From a bacterium HR24 (GTDB lineage Bacteria; Chloroflexota; Dehalococcoidia; SM23-28-2; HRBIN24): a DNA stretch of 48,528 bases. Below, in pieces: positions 24,712-32,545 of this stretch. How positions within the stretch are numbered: the stretch's first letter is position 1; each line of letters opens with the position of its first letter. The stretch is from NCBI GenBank assembly GCA_002898715.1, contig BEIA01000003.1:1-48528 (forward strand), given 5' to 3'. Position numbers and translations under genes: made by a program. Under the pieces are notes generated by a model. It saw only the letters and a list, made by a program, of their open reading frames with translations. It made no database searches and was not told where the DNA came from.

Positions 24712-25925
24712 GGCCGGGTAGGCGATGCGGCCGAGAGCTGGGCCACCAGCGCGTCCAGCTCGGCCTCACTGGTAATAGCGCGCACCGTCTCCAGGAAGCG
24801 TCGCAGGCTGCCGGCCTGCAGCCTCAGTAGCTCCAGCTTGGGCCCCACAACGCTGGTCGAGGCCGGATTGTCGGCATAGAGGCCGAAGAAGGCGAAGTAG
24901 GCCTGGTTCAGTCGGCGAATGTAGTATCCCTGGGCGGCAAGCTCTTGCCGCTTGGACTCCATCAGCCCCTCTGCGTCGGCCACGCGGCCCGCCGCCAGCA
25001 GCGACTCGACCTCGAAGTGCAGGGCCCTCAGCTCTCTCACCAGAGCCGCGGGTGGCTCGCTGGGGCCTGGCACGGCGCTGTCCACCGGATAGCGCCGGAA
25101 GTACTCCTTGGTCAGCTCCTCAGCCACCAGGTCCGCCACCGATTCGTTGAGGGTGCGGGTCTCGGTGCTGCGGAAGTAATTGCGGCCCAGCGGGTAAAGC
25201 GCCAGGTAATGGTGCACCCACTCGTGGATGGCCGTCTCGACGAGGAAGGTGTAGCTGTCGCTGACGGGGACCATGCTGGGGTACGCGCCCAGCCCGCCCA
25301 CGTCTATCACCAGAGACGAAACGCCGGTGGCGTCCACCGCCGACTCCAGGGCATCCCGCTGAGCGGCCGTGAGGCGCGGGCTGATAAGAAAGGCGGAGTC
25401 CAGGTGGATACGCTGGCGCGGCGAGATGGCCAGGACCTTGGGCGTGGACCCCAGCTCCACCGCCACCGGTGGAAATACGAGGCCGAGGCGCCCGAACAGC
25501 GGCGGGCGGGCCGTCAGCCCCGCCTCCTCGAGCAGCGCTGTTATGCGCCCTTCCAGCAGCAGCTCGACGCTGTTTTCGGTGGCGGACAGCTCGTTCGCGA
25601 GCGCCTGGCGCTCCCTAGGGTCTGCCTGGTCGGGCTGCCGGGCGAGCTGACGGAGCCGTGCGGCAGCCTGGAGGAACCGCTCCAGGTCGCGCTGGCGGTC
25701 CTGGTCGCTCTGCCGCCTGAGCAGCGCGCCCAGCTTCACGGCCAGCTTCTGGGGCACATAGCGCAGCTCCCAGGACAGGGCGCTGTAGCTGTAGCGACCT
25801 GCCAGCCTCTCTACCGCCGTGCGGGGGCCGAGGGCCGCGTACAGGCGGGCGCCGAGCAGCATGCAGCCGCCCACGAGGGCGGCCAGCAGCACCAGATAGG
25901 CTGCTGCCCAGGTCCACCGCGCCAC
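24708..25925 (-). CDS. Membrane-anchored putative zinc metallopeptidase (HExxH), unknown family
   Basis: A 405-residue protein that I cannot place in a named family. It has an N-terminal membrane anchor (about residues 5-30) and a helical, charged region (residues 50-130). The HExxH motif is HEWVHH (His234, Glu235, His238). Twenty-three residues after Glu235 comes NESVAD with Glu261, a possible third zinc ligand as in gluzincins. The C-terminal 120 residues are helical, with NQAYFAFFGLYADNPAS. The active site would be extracytoplasmic. The gene overlaps the transporter end by four bases and converges with it. Confidence 0.6.
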   Translation of the reverse strand: MARWTWAAAYLVLLAALVGGCMLLGARLYAALGPRTAVERLAGRYSYSALSWELRYVPQKLAVKLGALLRRQSDQDRQRDLERFLQAAARLRQLARQPDQADPRERQALANELSATENSVELLLEGRITALLEEAGLTARPPLFGRLGLVFPPVAVELGSTPKVLAISPRQRIHLDSAFLISPRLTAAQRDALESAVDATGVSSLVIDVGGLGAYPSMVPVSDSYTFLVETAIHEWVHHYLALYPLGRNYFRSTETRTLNESVADLVAEELTKEYFRRYPVDSAVPGPSEPPAALVRELRALHFEVESLLAAGRVADAEGLMESKRQELAAQGYYIRRLNQAYFAFFGLYADNPASTSVVGPKLELLRLQAGSLRRFLETVRAITSEAELDALVAQLSAASPTRP

Positions 25926-26009
25926 GGCGTCGACTCCTGTTCGCTGCTGAAGGCCGGTGCCATAATAACAGCTAGACCACCGAGCCAGGAGGCGGGAGGA
26001 GAACGAGGA

Positions 26010-26660
26010 ATGACACGCATCGCGTTCATCGGCGGCACGGGGCCCGAGGGTCTGGGCCTGGCCATGCGCTTCGCAAAGGCGGGGGAAGAAGTGTTCATAG
26101 GCTCACGGTCCGAGCAGCGCGCGGCCGAAGCGGTGGCTAAGGTCCTGGAGAAGGTGCCCAGCGCACGCGTCTCCGGCGGGCTCAACGCCGAGGCCTGCCG
26201 TGCCGGCGAGATCGTGTTTGTCACGGTACCGTACGAGGCCCACAAGGACACGCTGGCCTCACTGGCCGAGCTCATCGACGACAAGATACTGGTGGATGTG
26301 GCGGTTCCCCTGCAGTTCGGCGGGCACGGCGTGCGGGCCCTCGATGTGCCCGAGGGCTCGGCGGCGGAGCAGGCCCGGGCGCTGGTGCCCAACGCCAAAG
26401 TGGTCAGCGGCTTCCATCACCTGGATGCGACCCTGCTCCAGAACGTGGAGAAGCCCATGCAGGGCGACGTCATCGTCTGTTCCGACCACCGGGCCGCCAA
26501 GCGCACGGTGATGGAGCTGGCCGAGAAGATAGAATACCTGCGGGCCGTGGACGGCGGCGTCCTGGCCAACTCTCGTTACGTGGAGGAGTGGACGGCCCTG
26601 CTTTTGAACATCAACCGCATCTACAAGGCGCGCACGGGAGTGCGCATCGTTGGCATATAG
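26010..26660 (+). CDS. npdG: F420H2:NADP+ oxidoreductase (NADPH-dependent F420 reductase)
   Basis: A 216-residue Rossmann protein. It moves hydride between coenzyme F420 and NADP. The nucleotide motif is IAFIGGTGPEGLGLAMRFA with the NADP-phosphate pocket GSRSEQR. FVTVPYEAH, KVVSGFHHL and VDGGVLANSRYVEEWTALLLNINR match the family through its end. Translation starts at ATG 26010 behind GGAGGCGGGAGGAG. The length is typical. Its downstream neighbour is the F420 ligase, and two luciferase-like F420-type enzymes lie elsewhere in the window, all supporting an F420 metabolism. Confidence 0.93.
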   Translation: MTRIAFIGGTGPEGLGLAMRFAKAGEEVFIGSRSEQRAAEAVAKVLEKVPSARVSGGLNAEACRAGEIVFVTVPYEAHKDTLASLAELIDDKILVDVAVPLQFGGHGVRALDVPEGSAAEQARALVPNAKVVSGFHHLDATLLQNVEKPMQGDVIVCSDHRAAKRTVMELAEKIEYLRAVDGGVLANSRYVEEWTALLLNINRIYKARTGVRIVGI

Positions 26661-26712
26661 GAGCGGCCATGCGCAGGCGATCGGGCGGCAGAGCGATCCG
26701 GGGTGGGCAGTG

Positions 26713-27489
26713 ATGGCGGCTCTCGGCGACCGGGCAGCGCGCGAGGTGCGCATCATACCTATCGACGGCATCGGTGAGGTGCGGCGGGGCGACGATGTGG
26801 CGGAACTGGTGGTGGCGGCGGCGCGGGCCCAGGGCACGCCCATCGAGACGGGCGACGTGGTAGTAGTCACGCAGAAGATCGTCTCCAAGGCGGAGGGGCG
26901 GTTGGTGGCCCTGGCCGATGTAATGCCCTCTCCCCGGGCGCTGGAGCTGGCGGCGGCGCTGGACAAGGACCCCCGCCTGGTGGAGGTGGTGCTGCGGGAA
27001 AGCCGCCGCATCGTGCGCGCGGAGCGGGGTGTGCTCATCACCGAGACCCGGCATGGCTTCGTCTGCGCCAACGCCGGGGTAGACTCGTCCAATGTGGCGG
27101 GAGAGGGCTACGTCGCTCTGCTGCCCGAAGACCCGGACGCCTCTGCCGAGGCCATCCGCCGGGGAATCCGCCGCCTGAGCGGGGCGGAGGTAGCCGTCGT
27201 CATCAGCGACACCTTCGGCCGGCCGTGGCGGGAGGGGCATGTGAACGTGGCCGTGGGAGTGGCGGGCATGTCGCCCTTCATCGACTACGTCGGGCAGACG
27301 GACCCCTACGGCTACGTGCTGCGCGTCACCACCATGGCCGTGGCCGATGAGTTGGCAGCAGCCGCGGAGCTGGTGATGGGCAAGCTGGACAGGGTGCCCG
27401 TCGCTATCGTGCGCGGCTACCCCTACCAGCCAGGCGAAGGCCGCGCCGCCGACATGGTGCGCCCGCCCGAGCGGGACCTCTTCCGCTAG
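26713..27489 (+). CDS. cofE: Coenzyme F420-0:L-glutamate ligase
   Basis: A 258-residue GTP-dependent ligase that adds glutamates to F420-0. Family features are GDVVVVTQKIVSKAEGR near residue 45, VLITETRHGFVCANAGVD, GEGYVALLPEDPDASAE, VVISDTFGRPWREG with conserved metal-binding residues, and VPVAIVRGYPY. It lacks the FbiB C-terminal nitroreductase-like domain of actinobacteria. I use ATG 26713; the open frame back to 26650 overlaps npdG and has no family sequence. The two genes are probably one unit. cofC, cofD, cofG and cofH are not in the window. Confidence 0.93.
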   Translation: MAALGDRAAREVRIIPIDGIGEVRRGDDVAELVVAAARAQGTPIETGDVVVVTQKIVSKAEGRLVALADVMPSPRALELAAALDKDPRLVEVVLRESRRIVRAERGVLITETRHGFVCANAGVDSSNVAGEGYVALLPEDPDASAEAIRRGIRRLSGAEVAVVISDTFGRPWREGHVNVAVGVAGMSPFIDYVGQTDPYGYVLRVTTMAVADELAAAAELVMGKLDRVPVAIVRGYPYQPGEGRAADMVRPPERDLFR

Positions 27490-27491
27490 AC

Positions 27492-28406
27492 CTACCAGCT
27501 ACGCGGCAGGTTGGGGTCGCCGCCCCGCGCCTCGACCTCGTCGGCTGGGCCGAAGCTGCCGTCCTCGCGGCGCATGATCCAGCGCCCGATGTCCCCGGTG
27601 ATGGTCACCTGCCCGCGCGGGTCGATCTCGGTACGGAGCAGCGTGAGCTCCTCCTCGGTGGGCGTCTCCAGGGTCAGGAGCTGGTCGGCCATCTTGGGGC
27701 GGAAGGACATTTCGGCCAGCACCTGCTCCAGCGTCACGAACGGCGAAATGCCTATGAGCCGCAGGTAGCGGTCCTCGTAGTCGAACAGGGCCCAGGGCGT
27801 CAGCACGAGGTACGGGCCGGTGCCGCGGGGCAGGCCGGCACGCTCCCGGGCCCCCTCGGAGCCGTCCAGAAAGCCCGGGGACGAGATGAAGTCCACCCGT
27901 GGCACGAACTTGCGCTTCTGGTGGTCGGTCATGAGGATGGTCCGCCAGCACAGGGAGGCGATGGAGTCGGCACCGCCCGGGCCACCGAAGCGCCGGAACT
28001 CGCCGCTCTCGTAATCGCCCAGCAGCGTAGAGTTAATGTTGCCGTACGGGTCGACTTGCAGCGTGTTCAGGATGCCGTAGTCCATGTACCCCATCTGCGC
28101 ATGGAAGCCGATGCTGTTCATGGTGCCCCACTGCAGGGCGCGATACCCGGCGCGGGAGCTTACCATGGTCATGATGGGATCGAAGGGGAGGACCGGCTCC
28201 GGCGCCAGCACGCCGTCCTCGGTGACGTACACAGCGTTGGGGGCATAGAGTTTCTTGGCCAGCAGGATGCTGGCCATAGGGGAGCCGCCGCCCGCCACCC
28301 AGTAGGTCTTGCCGTCCTCGATGAGGCGGGCCATGAGGCAGATCTGGTGCTCCCGCTCGTTGAAGTAAGAGGCCTTCTCGCCCTTGGCCGTGTGGATCTG
28401 GATCAT
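27492..28406 (-). CDS. CoA-transferase-family (class I) subunit B
   Basis: A 304-residue beta subunit of the glutaconate CoA-transferase/IpdB type. Typical stretches are YWVAGGGSPMASILLAKKL, GYMDYGILNTLQVDPYGN and FGGPGGADSIASLC. In true CoA-transferases a glutamate forms the CoA thioester; here VTEDGVLAP is a possible counterpart, but IpdAB-type ring hydrolases lack it, so transferase versus hydrolase stays open. Its start overlaps the stop of subunit A. It may activate or cleave an organic acid CoA ester. Confidence 0.8.
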   Translation of the reverse strand: MIQIHTAKGEKASYFNEREHQICLMARLIEDGKTYWVAGGGSPMASILLAKKLYAPNAVYVTEDGVLAPEPVLPFDPIMTMVSSRAGYRALQWGTMNSIGFHAQMGYMDYGILNTLQVDPYGNINSTLLGDYESGEFRRFGGPGGADSIASLCWRTILMTDHQKRKFVPRVDFISSPGFLDGSEGARERAGLPRGTGPYLVLTPWALFDYEDRYLRLIGISPFVTLEQVLAEMSFRPKMADQLLTLETPTEEELTLLRTEIDPRGQVTITGDIGRWIMRREDGSFGPADEVEARGGDPNLPRSW

Positions 28407-29386
28407 GGCAGGTACCCCTCCTTTATGGTGGCCCGCTGCACCATTTCCTGCAGCTTCCTCCAGCCCACCAGCTTGTCAAGCATCTCGAAGTGGTCCTGGG
28501 CGCTGTATACCCACTTGTCCAGGTACTGGCGGACGAAGCCCCGCATGGTGGCGCCCACCACCTCCACGACGTGCTCTACGTCGGAGGCGTAGCGGCCGGC
28601 CATCTCGCCCGGGTAGGCGCCGAAGGGCAGGTGCACGACTGCGTCCACACAGTAGTATGGGATGGCGGTGATGCCCGGATTGTTGCGGATCTCCTCCGTG
28701 TCCACTATCTCCTCGGTGGAGATGATGACCTTGCGCGAGGCCAGGGCCGATTCCACGTCGGAGATGCCGGTGCCGAACACACGGGCGTTGCCGTAGATGT
28801 CGGCCTGGTGCACGTGGATGAGGGCCACGTCCGGGTTTAGGGCGGGCACGATGGTAATGGGCTGGCCTGTGTACGGGTCCTTGATGAGCTTGGCGCCGGA
28901 GTACTTGAAGCCGTCGGTGCCGCCGAAGGAGCGCACCGGTATGAAGGGCAGCCCCATAGCGCCGGCCTTGATGCGGTTGGTCATGACCACGTTGGAGTAC
29001 TCGTATATCTTGACGCGACCTTCTTTAACTGCCCGGTCCACCACCGGACCGAAGAGGAAGAAGCCGACGTCCAGTTTGGAGGCGCAGCCCGCCTCCACCA
29101 GCAGCGCCACGTCAACCCAGGTGAACTTGGCGCCGACCCACAGGTCCTTCTTCCCCTGGCGAATGATCTCGCGGATGAGGGCGGCGGGCCCGCGCTGGAT
29201 GTAGTTGCACTCGTAGACGATGTAGTCGCCGTCCTGGACGAAGCGTTCGACGGCCTCTTTCGCGCTCATGAGCTTGGGCACCATGGCCCGCTGCTTGTGG
29301 TCGCGGACCCATTCGCGGAAGCCGTCGGGGTCTACCCGGTGGTACTCTCCCTGGCCTTCGGCCAGCACCTCCAGTTCACGCGCCAT
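28403..29386 (-). CDS. CoA-transferase-family (class I) subunit A
   Basis: A 327-residue alpha subunit of the glutaconate CoA-transferase/IpdA type. The family pattern is seen in MSAKEAVERFVQDGDYIVYE, GAMGLPFIPVRSFGGTD, ALNPDVALIHVHQADIYGN and IISTEEIVDTEEI. The ATG at 29386 is favoured because AAGGGGG lies six to seven bases upstream; the ATG at 29392 abuts that site. It is coupled to subunit B. Together they form a heteromeric enzyme acting on an acyl-CoA; the substrate is unknown. Confidence 0.8.
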   Translation of the reverse strand: MARELEVLAEGQGEYHRVDPDGFREWVRDHKQRAMVPKLMSAKEAVERFVQDGDYIVYECNYIQRGPAALIREIIRQGKKDLWVGAKFTWVDVALLVEAGCASKLDVGFFLFGPVVDRAVKEGRVKIYEYSNVVMTNRIKAGAMGLPFIPVRSFGGTDGFKYSGAKLIKDPYTGQPITIVPALNPDVALIHVHQADIYGNARVFGTGISDVESALASRKVIISTEEIVDTEEIRNNPGITAIPYYCVDAVVHLPFGAYPGEMAGRYASDVEHVVEVVGATMRGFVRQYLDKWVYSAQDHFEMLDKLVGWRKLQEMVQRATIKEGYLP

Positions 29387-29599
29387 GCTCATCCCCCTTC
29401 GCGTCTGGTTGGGAGGGTAGGGGCCGCTCCGCGGAGCGTACGCTGACGTGATAACGGTGCGGGAGCCGGGCGCGAGGACAGCGCAGGTGCGAAGCCCTTC
29501 TCTGCTCCACTGGTCTGGCCCCCGGCCGGGCCACCGGCCCAGCCCTCAAGTATCATGGGTCAGGCCGGAAGGGCTGTCAATAGCGGTGCTAGCTCAAGC

Positions 29600-29851
29600 T
29601 CAGAAGCCGCCCGCCGGGCCGCTGCCGGCGTCGAGCCCCAGCCTGAACCGGACCTGCCCCCACACTGCCTGCTGGCGCGCTGCCGCCACGTGGCGGAGGT
29701 ACCGGGACAGTCGGTAGCGAAGGCGCGCCACCTCCAGGAGGTCGGACAGCTCGTCGTCCTCCCCCAGCGACGGTTCTTCGCCCCGCAGCAACTGCCCGAT
29801 AGCCTCGTCCAGCAGGCGCGCCCGTGCTGTCTCTTCTCTCGGCACTGCCAT
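29600..29851 (-). CDS. Small hypothetical protein
   Basis: An 83-residue soluble, mostly helical protein of unknown function. The visible sequence is LLDEAIGQLLRGEEPS then ELSDLLEVARLRYRLSRYL. The pattern of a short N-terminal helix with L-x-GE followed by DLLEVA faintly recalls DUF5667-type proteins that accompany sigma factors, but no sigma factor is near. I use the ATG at 29851, because a promoter (29913-29941) lies inside the longer frame to 29977. It may be a stand-alone gene between glcF and the CoA-transferase. Confidence 0.45.
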   Translation of the reverse strand: MAVPREETARARLLDEAIGQLLRGEEPSLGEDDELSDLLEVARLRYRLSRYLRHVAAARQQAVWGQVRFRLGLDAGSGPAGGF

Positions 29852-29912
29852 CGCTATCGTCCCTGCCCTGACCGGCCCCCCGCCATAGCTGATGCTCCGG
29901 GCGGTCACGGAC

Positions 29913-29941
29913 ATTGTACCCAGTTTGGTGGCCAAGGCCAA
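29913..29941 (-). promoter_or_regulatory. Promoter before the small hypothetical gene
   Basis: On the minus strand TTGGCC (29936-29941), a 17-base spacer and TACAAT (29913-29918) form a good promoter. It sits 60 bases before the ATG at 29851. It may also drive the CoA-transferase genes. Confidence 0.5.
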
Positions 29942-30019
29942 CAGCGCCGCTCGACCAATATGTCGTTCTGCTGACATCTTCTCTACTTCCTCTCCTGGCC
30001 TGCGCCCTGGGCCCGGTCA

Positions 30020-31282
30020 TTAGCCCTCGTAGGCCTGGGCCAGTAGCTCGACGACGTGAGCAACGCGGACCGGCATCCGCCACAGCCGCACGCCAGCCTG
30101 CAGTTGCAGCATGCAACCCGGGTTGGCCGTGGCGATCACCTGAGCGTCGGTGGAGGCTGCCTGCTGCATGCGCTCGGACAGGAGCACATGAGCCAGTCCC
30201 GGATGGGAGAGGGAGTAGACGCCAGCGCTGCCACAGCACCTGTCCGGATGCTCCATCTCTATAAGAGCCAGGTGGGGCACCCGCCGTAACAGCCGCCTGG
30301 GCGCCTCGCGCACCCTCTGGGCGTGGGCCAGGTGGCAGGGGTCCTGGTAGGTCACTCGCAGGGGCAGCGGGCGCGTCGGCGGGGGCAGGTTGGCCTCGTC
30401 CAGGAACTCAGTGACGTCTCGCACCAGAGACGAGAAGAGCCGTGCCTTGGCGGCGTAGGCCGGGTCGTGCGCGAGAAGGTGAGCGTATTCCTTCATCAGC
30501 GCGCCGCAGCCGGCGGCGTTCACCACAACGGCGTCCACTCCCACGGCCAGGAAGGCGTCGATATTGCGCCTGGCCAGCGCCAGGGCCATGTCCATATCGC
30601 CGCTGTGAGCGAAGAGGGCGCCGCAGCAGGCCTGCCCGGCCGGCGAGACCACCTCGCAGCCGGCCAGCGCCAGCAGGCGCACGGTGGCGCGGTGTACCGC
30701 CGGGAACAGGGCCGGCATCACGCACCCCAGCAGCAGCCCGACCCTTCGGGAGGGGCGAGGGGGCCGGGCCAGCACGCCGTGCCGACGATAGGGCCTTGCT
30801 TCCGGACGCGGCGTCGATGCGGCCAGCAGGCGCAGCGGCGGTGGCAAGCGGCCCGCCAGCCGGTGGGCCAGAGGGGCGATGGGGGACGCCGCGGCGATGG
30901 CGGCGTCAGCCAGCGGCGAGCGCGCCAGGAACAGGCGCAGCAGGGCCTGCCGAACCCGCCAGGACAGGGGGGCGCTGCGTCTTTTGGTCACCATCGCCCG
31001 GGCCGATTCCATGATGCGACCGAAAGGCACTCCTGAGGGGCAGACTGCCTCGCAGTTGCGGCACTGGAGGCACAGCTCCAGGTGCTCCAGTGCGACGGGC
31101 GTGGGGCCGATCCGTCCCTCTACCAGGGAGCGGATGATGTGTATCCGACCACGGGGGGAATCGGGCTCGAGCCGGAGCACACGGTAGGTGGGGCAGCTCT
31201 GCAGGCAGAGGCCACAGTGGACGCAGCGGGACAGGTCAGCCTCGCTGGGCAGGAAGGGCGGCGCCGGAGGCCCGTCGGTCAT
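30020..31282 (-). CDS. glcF: Glycolate oxidase iron-sulfur subunit
   Basis: A 420-residue protein carrying two 4Fe-4S clusters near the N-terminus (CVHCGLCLQSCPTYR and CLQCRNCEAVCPSG). Two CCG domains follow (CCGALFAHSGDM and CCGSAGVYSL). It passes electrons from the flavin subunits to the quinone pool. The ATG at 31282 is chosen; the frame continues to 31381 but only inside glcE. It overlaps glcE by four bases and is the last of three coupled genes. Confidence 0.93.
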   Translation of the reverse strand: MTDGPPAPPFLPSEADLSRCVHCGLCLQSCPTYRVLRLEPDSPRGRIHIIRSLVEGRIGPTPVALEHLELCLQCRNCEAVCPSGVPFGRIMESARAMVTKRRSAPLSWRVRQALLRLFLARSPLADAAIAAASPIAPLAHRLAGRLPPPLRLLAASTPRPEARPYRRHGVLARPPRPSRRVGLLLGCVMPALFPAVHRATVRLLALAGCEVVSPAGQACCGALFAHSGDMDMALALARRNIDAFLAVGVDAVVVNAAGCGALMKEYAHLLAHDPAYAAKARLFSSLVRDVTEFLDEANLPPPTRPLPLRVTYQDPCHLAHAQRVREAPRRLLRRVPHLALIEMEHPDRCCGSAGVYSLSHPGLAHVLLSERMQQAASTDAQVIATANPGCMLQLQAGVRLWRMPVRVAHVVELLAQAYEG

Positions 31283-32535
31283 ATCCCGGCCACCATTCTC
31301 CCTGGGGCGAGGACGCCTGCGGGGTCCCAGGCCTCCTTCACACGCCGCATCAGGGCGGCGGAAGGCGGCGGCGGGCCCCACACGTCAACGAGCGGGGCGC
31401 CGGCCGCGAGCCAGGGCCAGGAGTGGACGACCCCCGTCCCTCCGACGGCCCGTGCGACGGCCAGCGCCTGCCCCACCACGGCCCGGGCGTCCGCCCCCTC
31501 CGGCCAGCGGGCGTAAATATGGCCGACAGTGGGGAATGCCACCACCAGGGTGGGGCCCAGGGCCTCGAGCGACGCCAGCGCCTCAGCCAGCCGCGACGGC
31601 AGTACCGTTAGTCGCACCGTCAGGTGCCGGGACGCCACGGGCGAGGCCAGCGCCTCCTGCCAGAAGGGCTCCGAGCCGGCCTCTCGACCGCCTTGCGCCA
31701 CGGCCAGCTCCGTCGCCTCGCGCTGGCTGCGGGCCACCGCGCCCGGGCTCCCGCCGAGATCGACGAGCAGTTCGTACTGCCCGCCCTGTGTTTGCAGGGC
31801 CATGCCCGTGACCGCCAGGCCGCGGCGCCATAGCTCCCGCGCTGTCTGGCAGGCGGGCCCTGGCCCCGGGAACGAAAAGGCGAGACCGGCGCTGGCCCGC
31901 GGCAGAGGCAGGAGCTTGAACGTGGCCTCGACGATGATGGCGAGGGTGCCCAGGGACCCGATGTACAGCTTGCACAGGTCGTAGCCGGCCACGTTCTTGA
32001 CCACCTTGCCCCCTGCCCTGGTGATACGGCCATCGGCCAGTACCACCCTCATGCCGATGGTGAAGTCCCGCGGGTGGCCCCAGGCGTATCGGCGCGGGCC
32101 GGCGATGGCCGTAGCCAGGGTACCCCCGACGGTAGCGCGCTCTGGCCAGGGCGGGTCCAGTCCCACGGTCTGCCCGGCGGCCGCCAGACGGGAGCGCAGG
32201 TCGCCTATGGCAATGCCGGCCTCCACCGTGCAGGTCAGGTCGGCTGGCTCGTGCTCCAGGACGCGGTCGAGGTGCCTCATGTCGACGGCGAGGTCGTAGC
32301 GGCGGGGAGGATTGCCCAGGCCCATCATGGTGCCGCCGCCCCAGGGCAGCACGGCCAGCCCCCGGGCATGGGCGAGGCGCATCACCGCGGCTAGCTGCTC
32401 CACCGTAGCTGGGCGGACGGCGGCCGTGGGCGCGAGGCCAGCGACGGCATAGGCGGCGGCACCCTCCCCCGTGAGCACCGCTTCGGGGCCGAGGATGTCC
32501 GCCAGGGCGGCTTCCAGGGCAGCAGCCAGGCCCAA
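31279..32535 (-). CDS. glcE: Glycolate oxidase FAD-binding subunit
   Basis: A 418-residue FAD-binding type 4 (PCMH-fold) subunit. The flavin segment is VLPWGGGTMMGLG near residue 60, followed by TVGGTLATAIAGPRRYAWG and KVVKNVAGYDLCKLYIGSLGTL. It has the short C-terminal domain usual for GlcE. It starts at TTG with GGGGAG five bases upstream, ten bases after glcD. With GlcD and GlcF it oxidises glycolate (or a similar 2-hydroxy acid) to glyoxylate. Confidence 0.92.
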   Translation of the reverse strand: MGLAAALEAALADILGPEAVLTGEGAAAYAVAGLAPTAAVRPATVEQLAAVMRLAHARGLAVLPWGGGTMMGLGNPPRRYDLAVDMRHLDRVLEHEPADLTCTVEAGIAIGDLRSRLAAAGQTVGLDPPWPERATVGGTLATAIAGPRRYAWGHPRDFTIGMRVVLADGRITRAGGKVVKNVAGYDLCKLYIGSLGTLAIIVEATFKLLPLPRASAGLAFSFPGPGPACQTARELWRRGLAVTGMALQTQGGQYELLVDLGGSPGAVARSQREATELAVAQGGREAGSEPFWQEALASPVASRHLTVRLTVLPSRLAEALASLEALGPTLVVAFPTVGHIYARWPEGADARAVVGQALAVARAVGGTGVVHSWPWLAAGAPLVDVWGPPPPSAALMRRVKEAWDPAGVLAPGRMVAGI

Positions 32536-32545
32536 TCCCGCTCCC

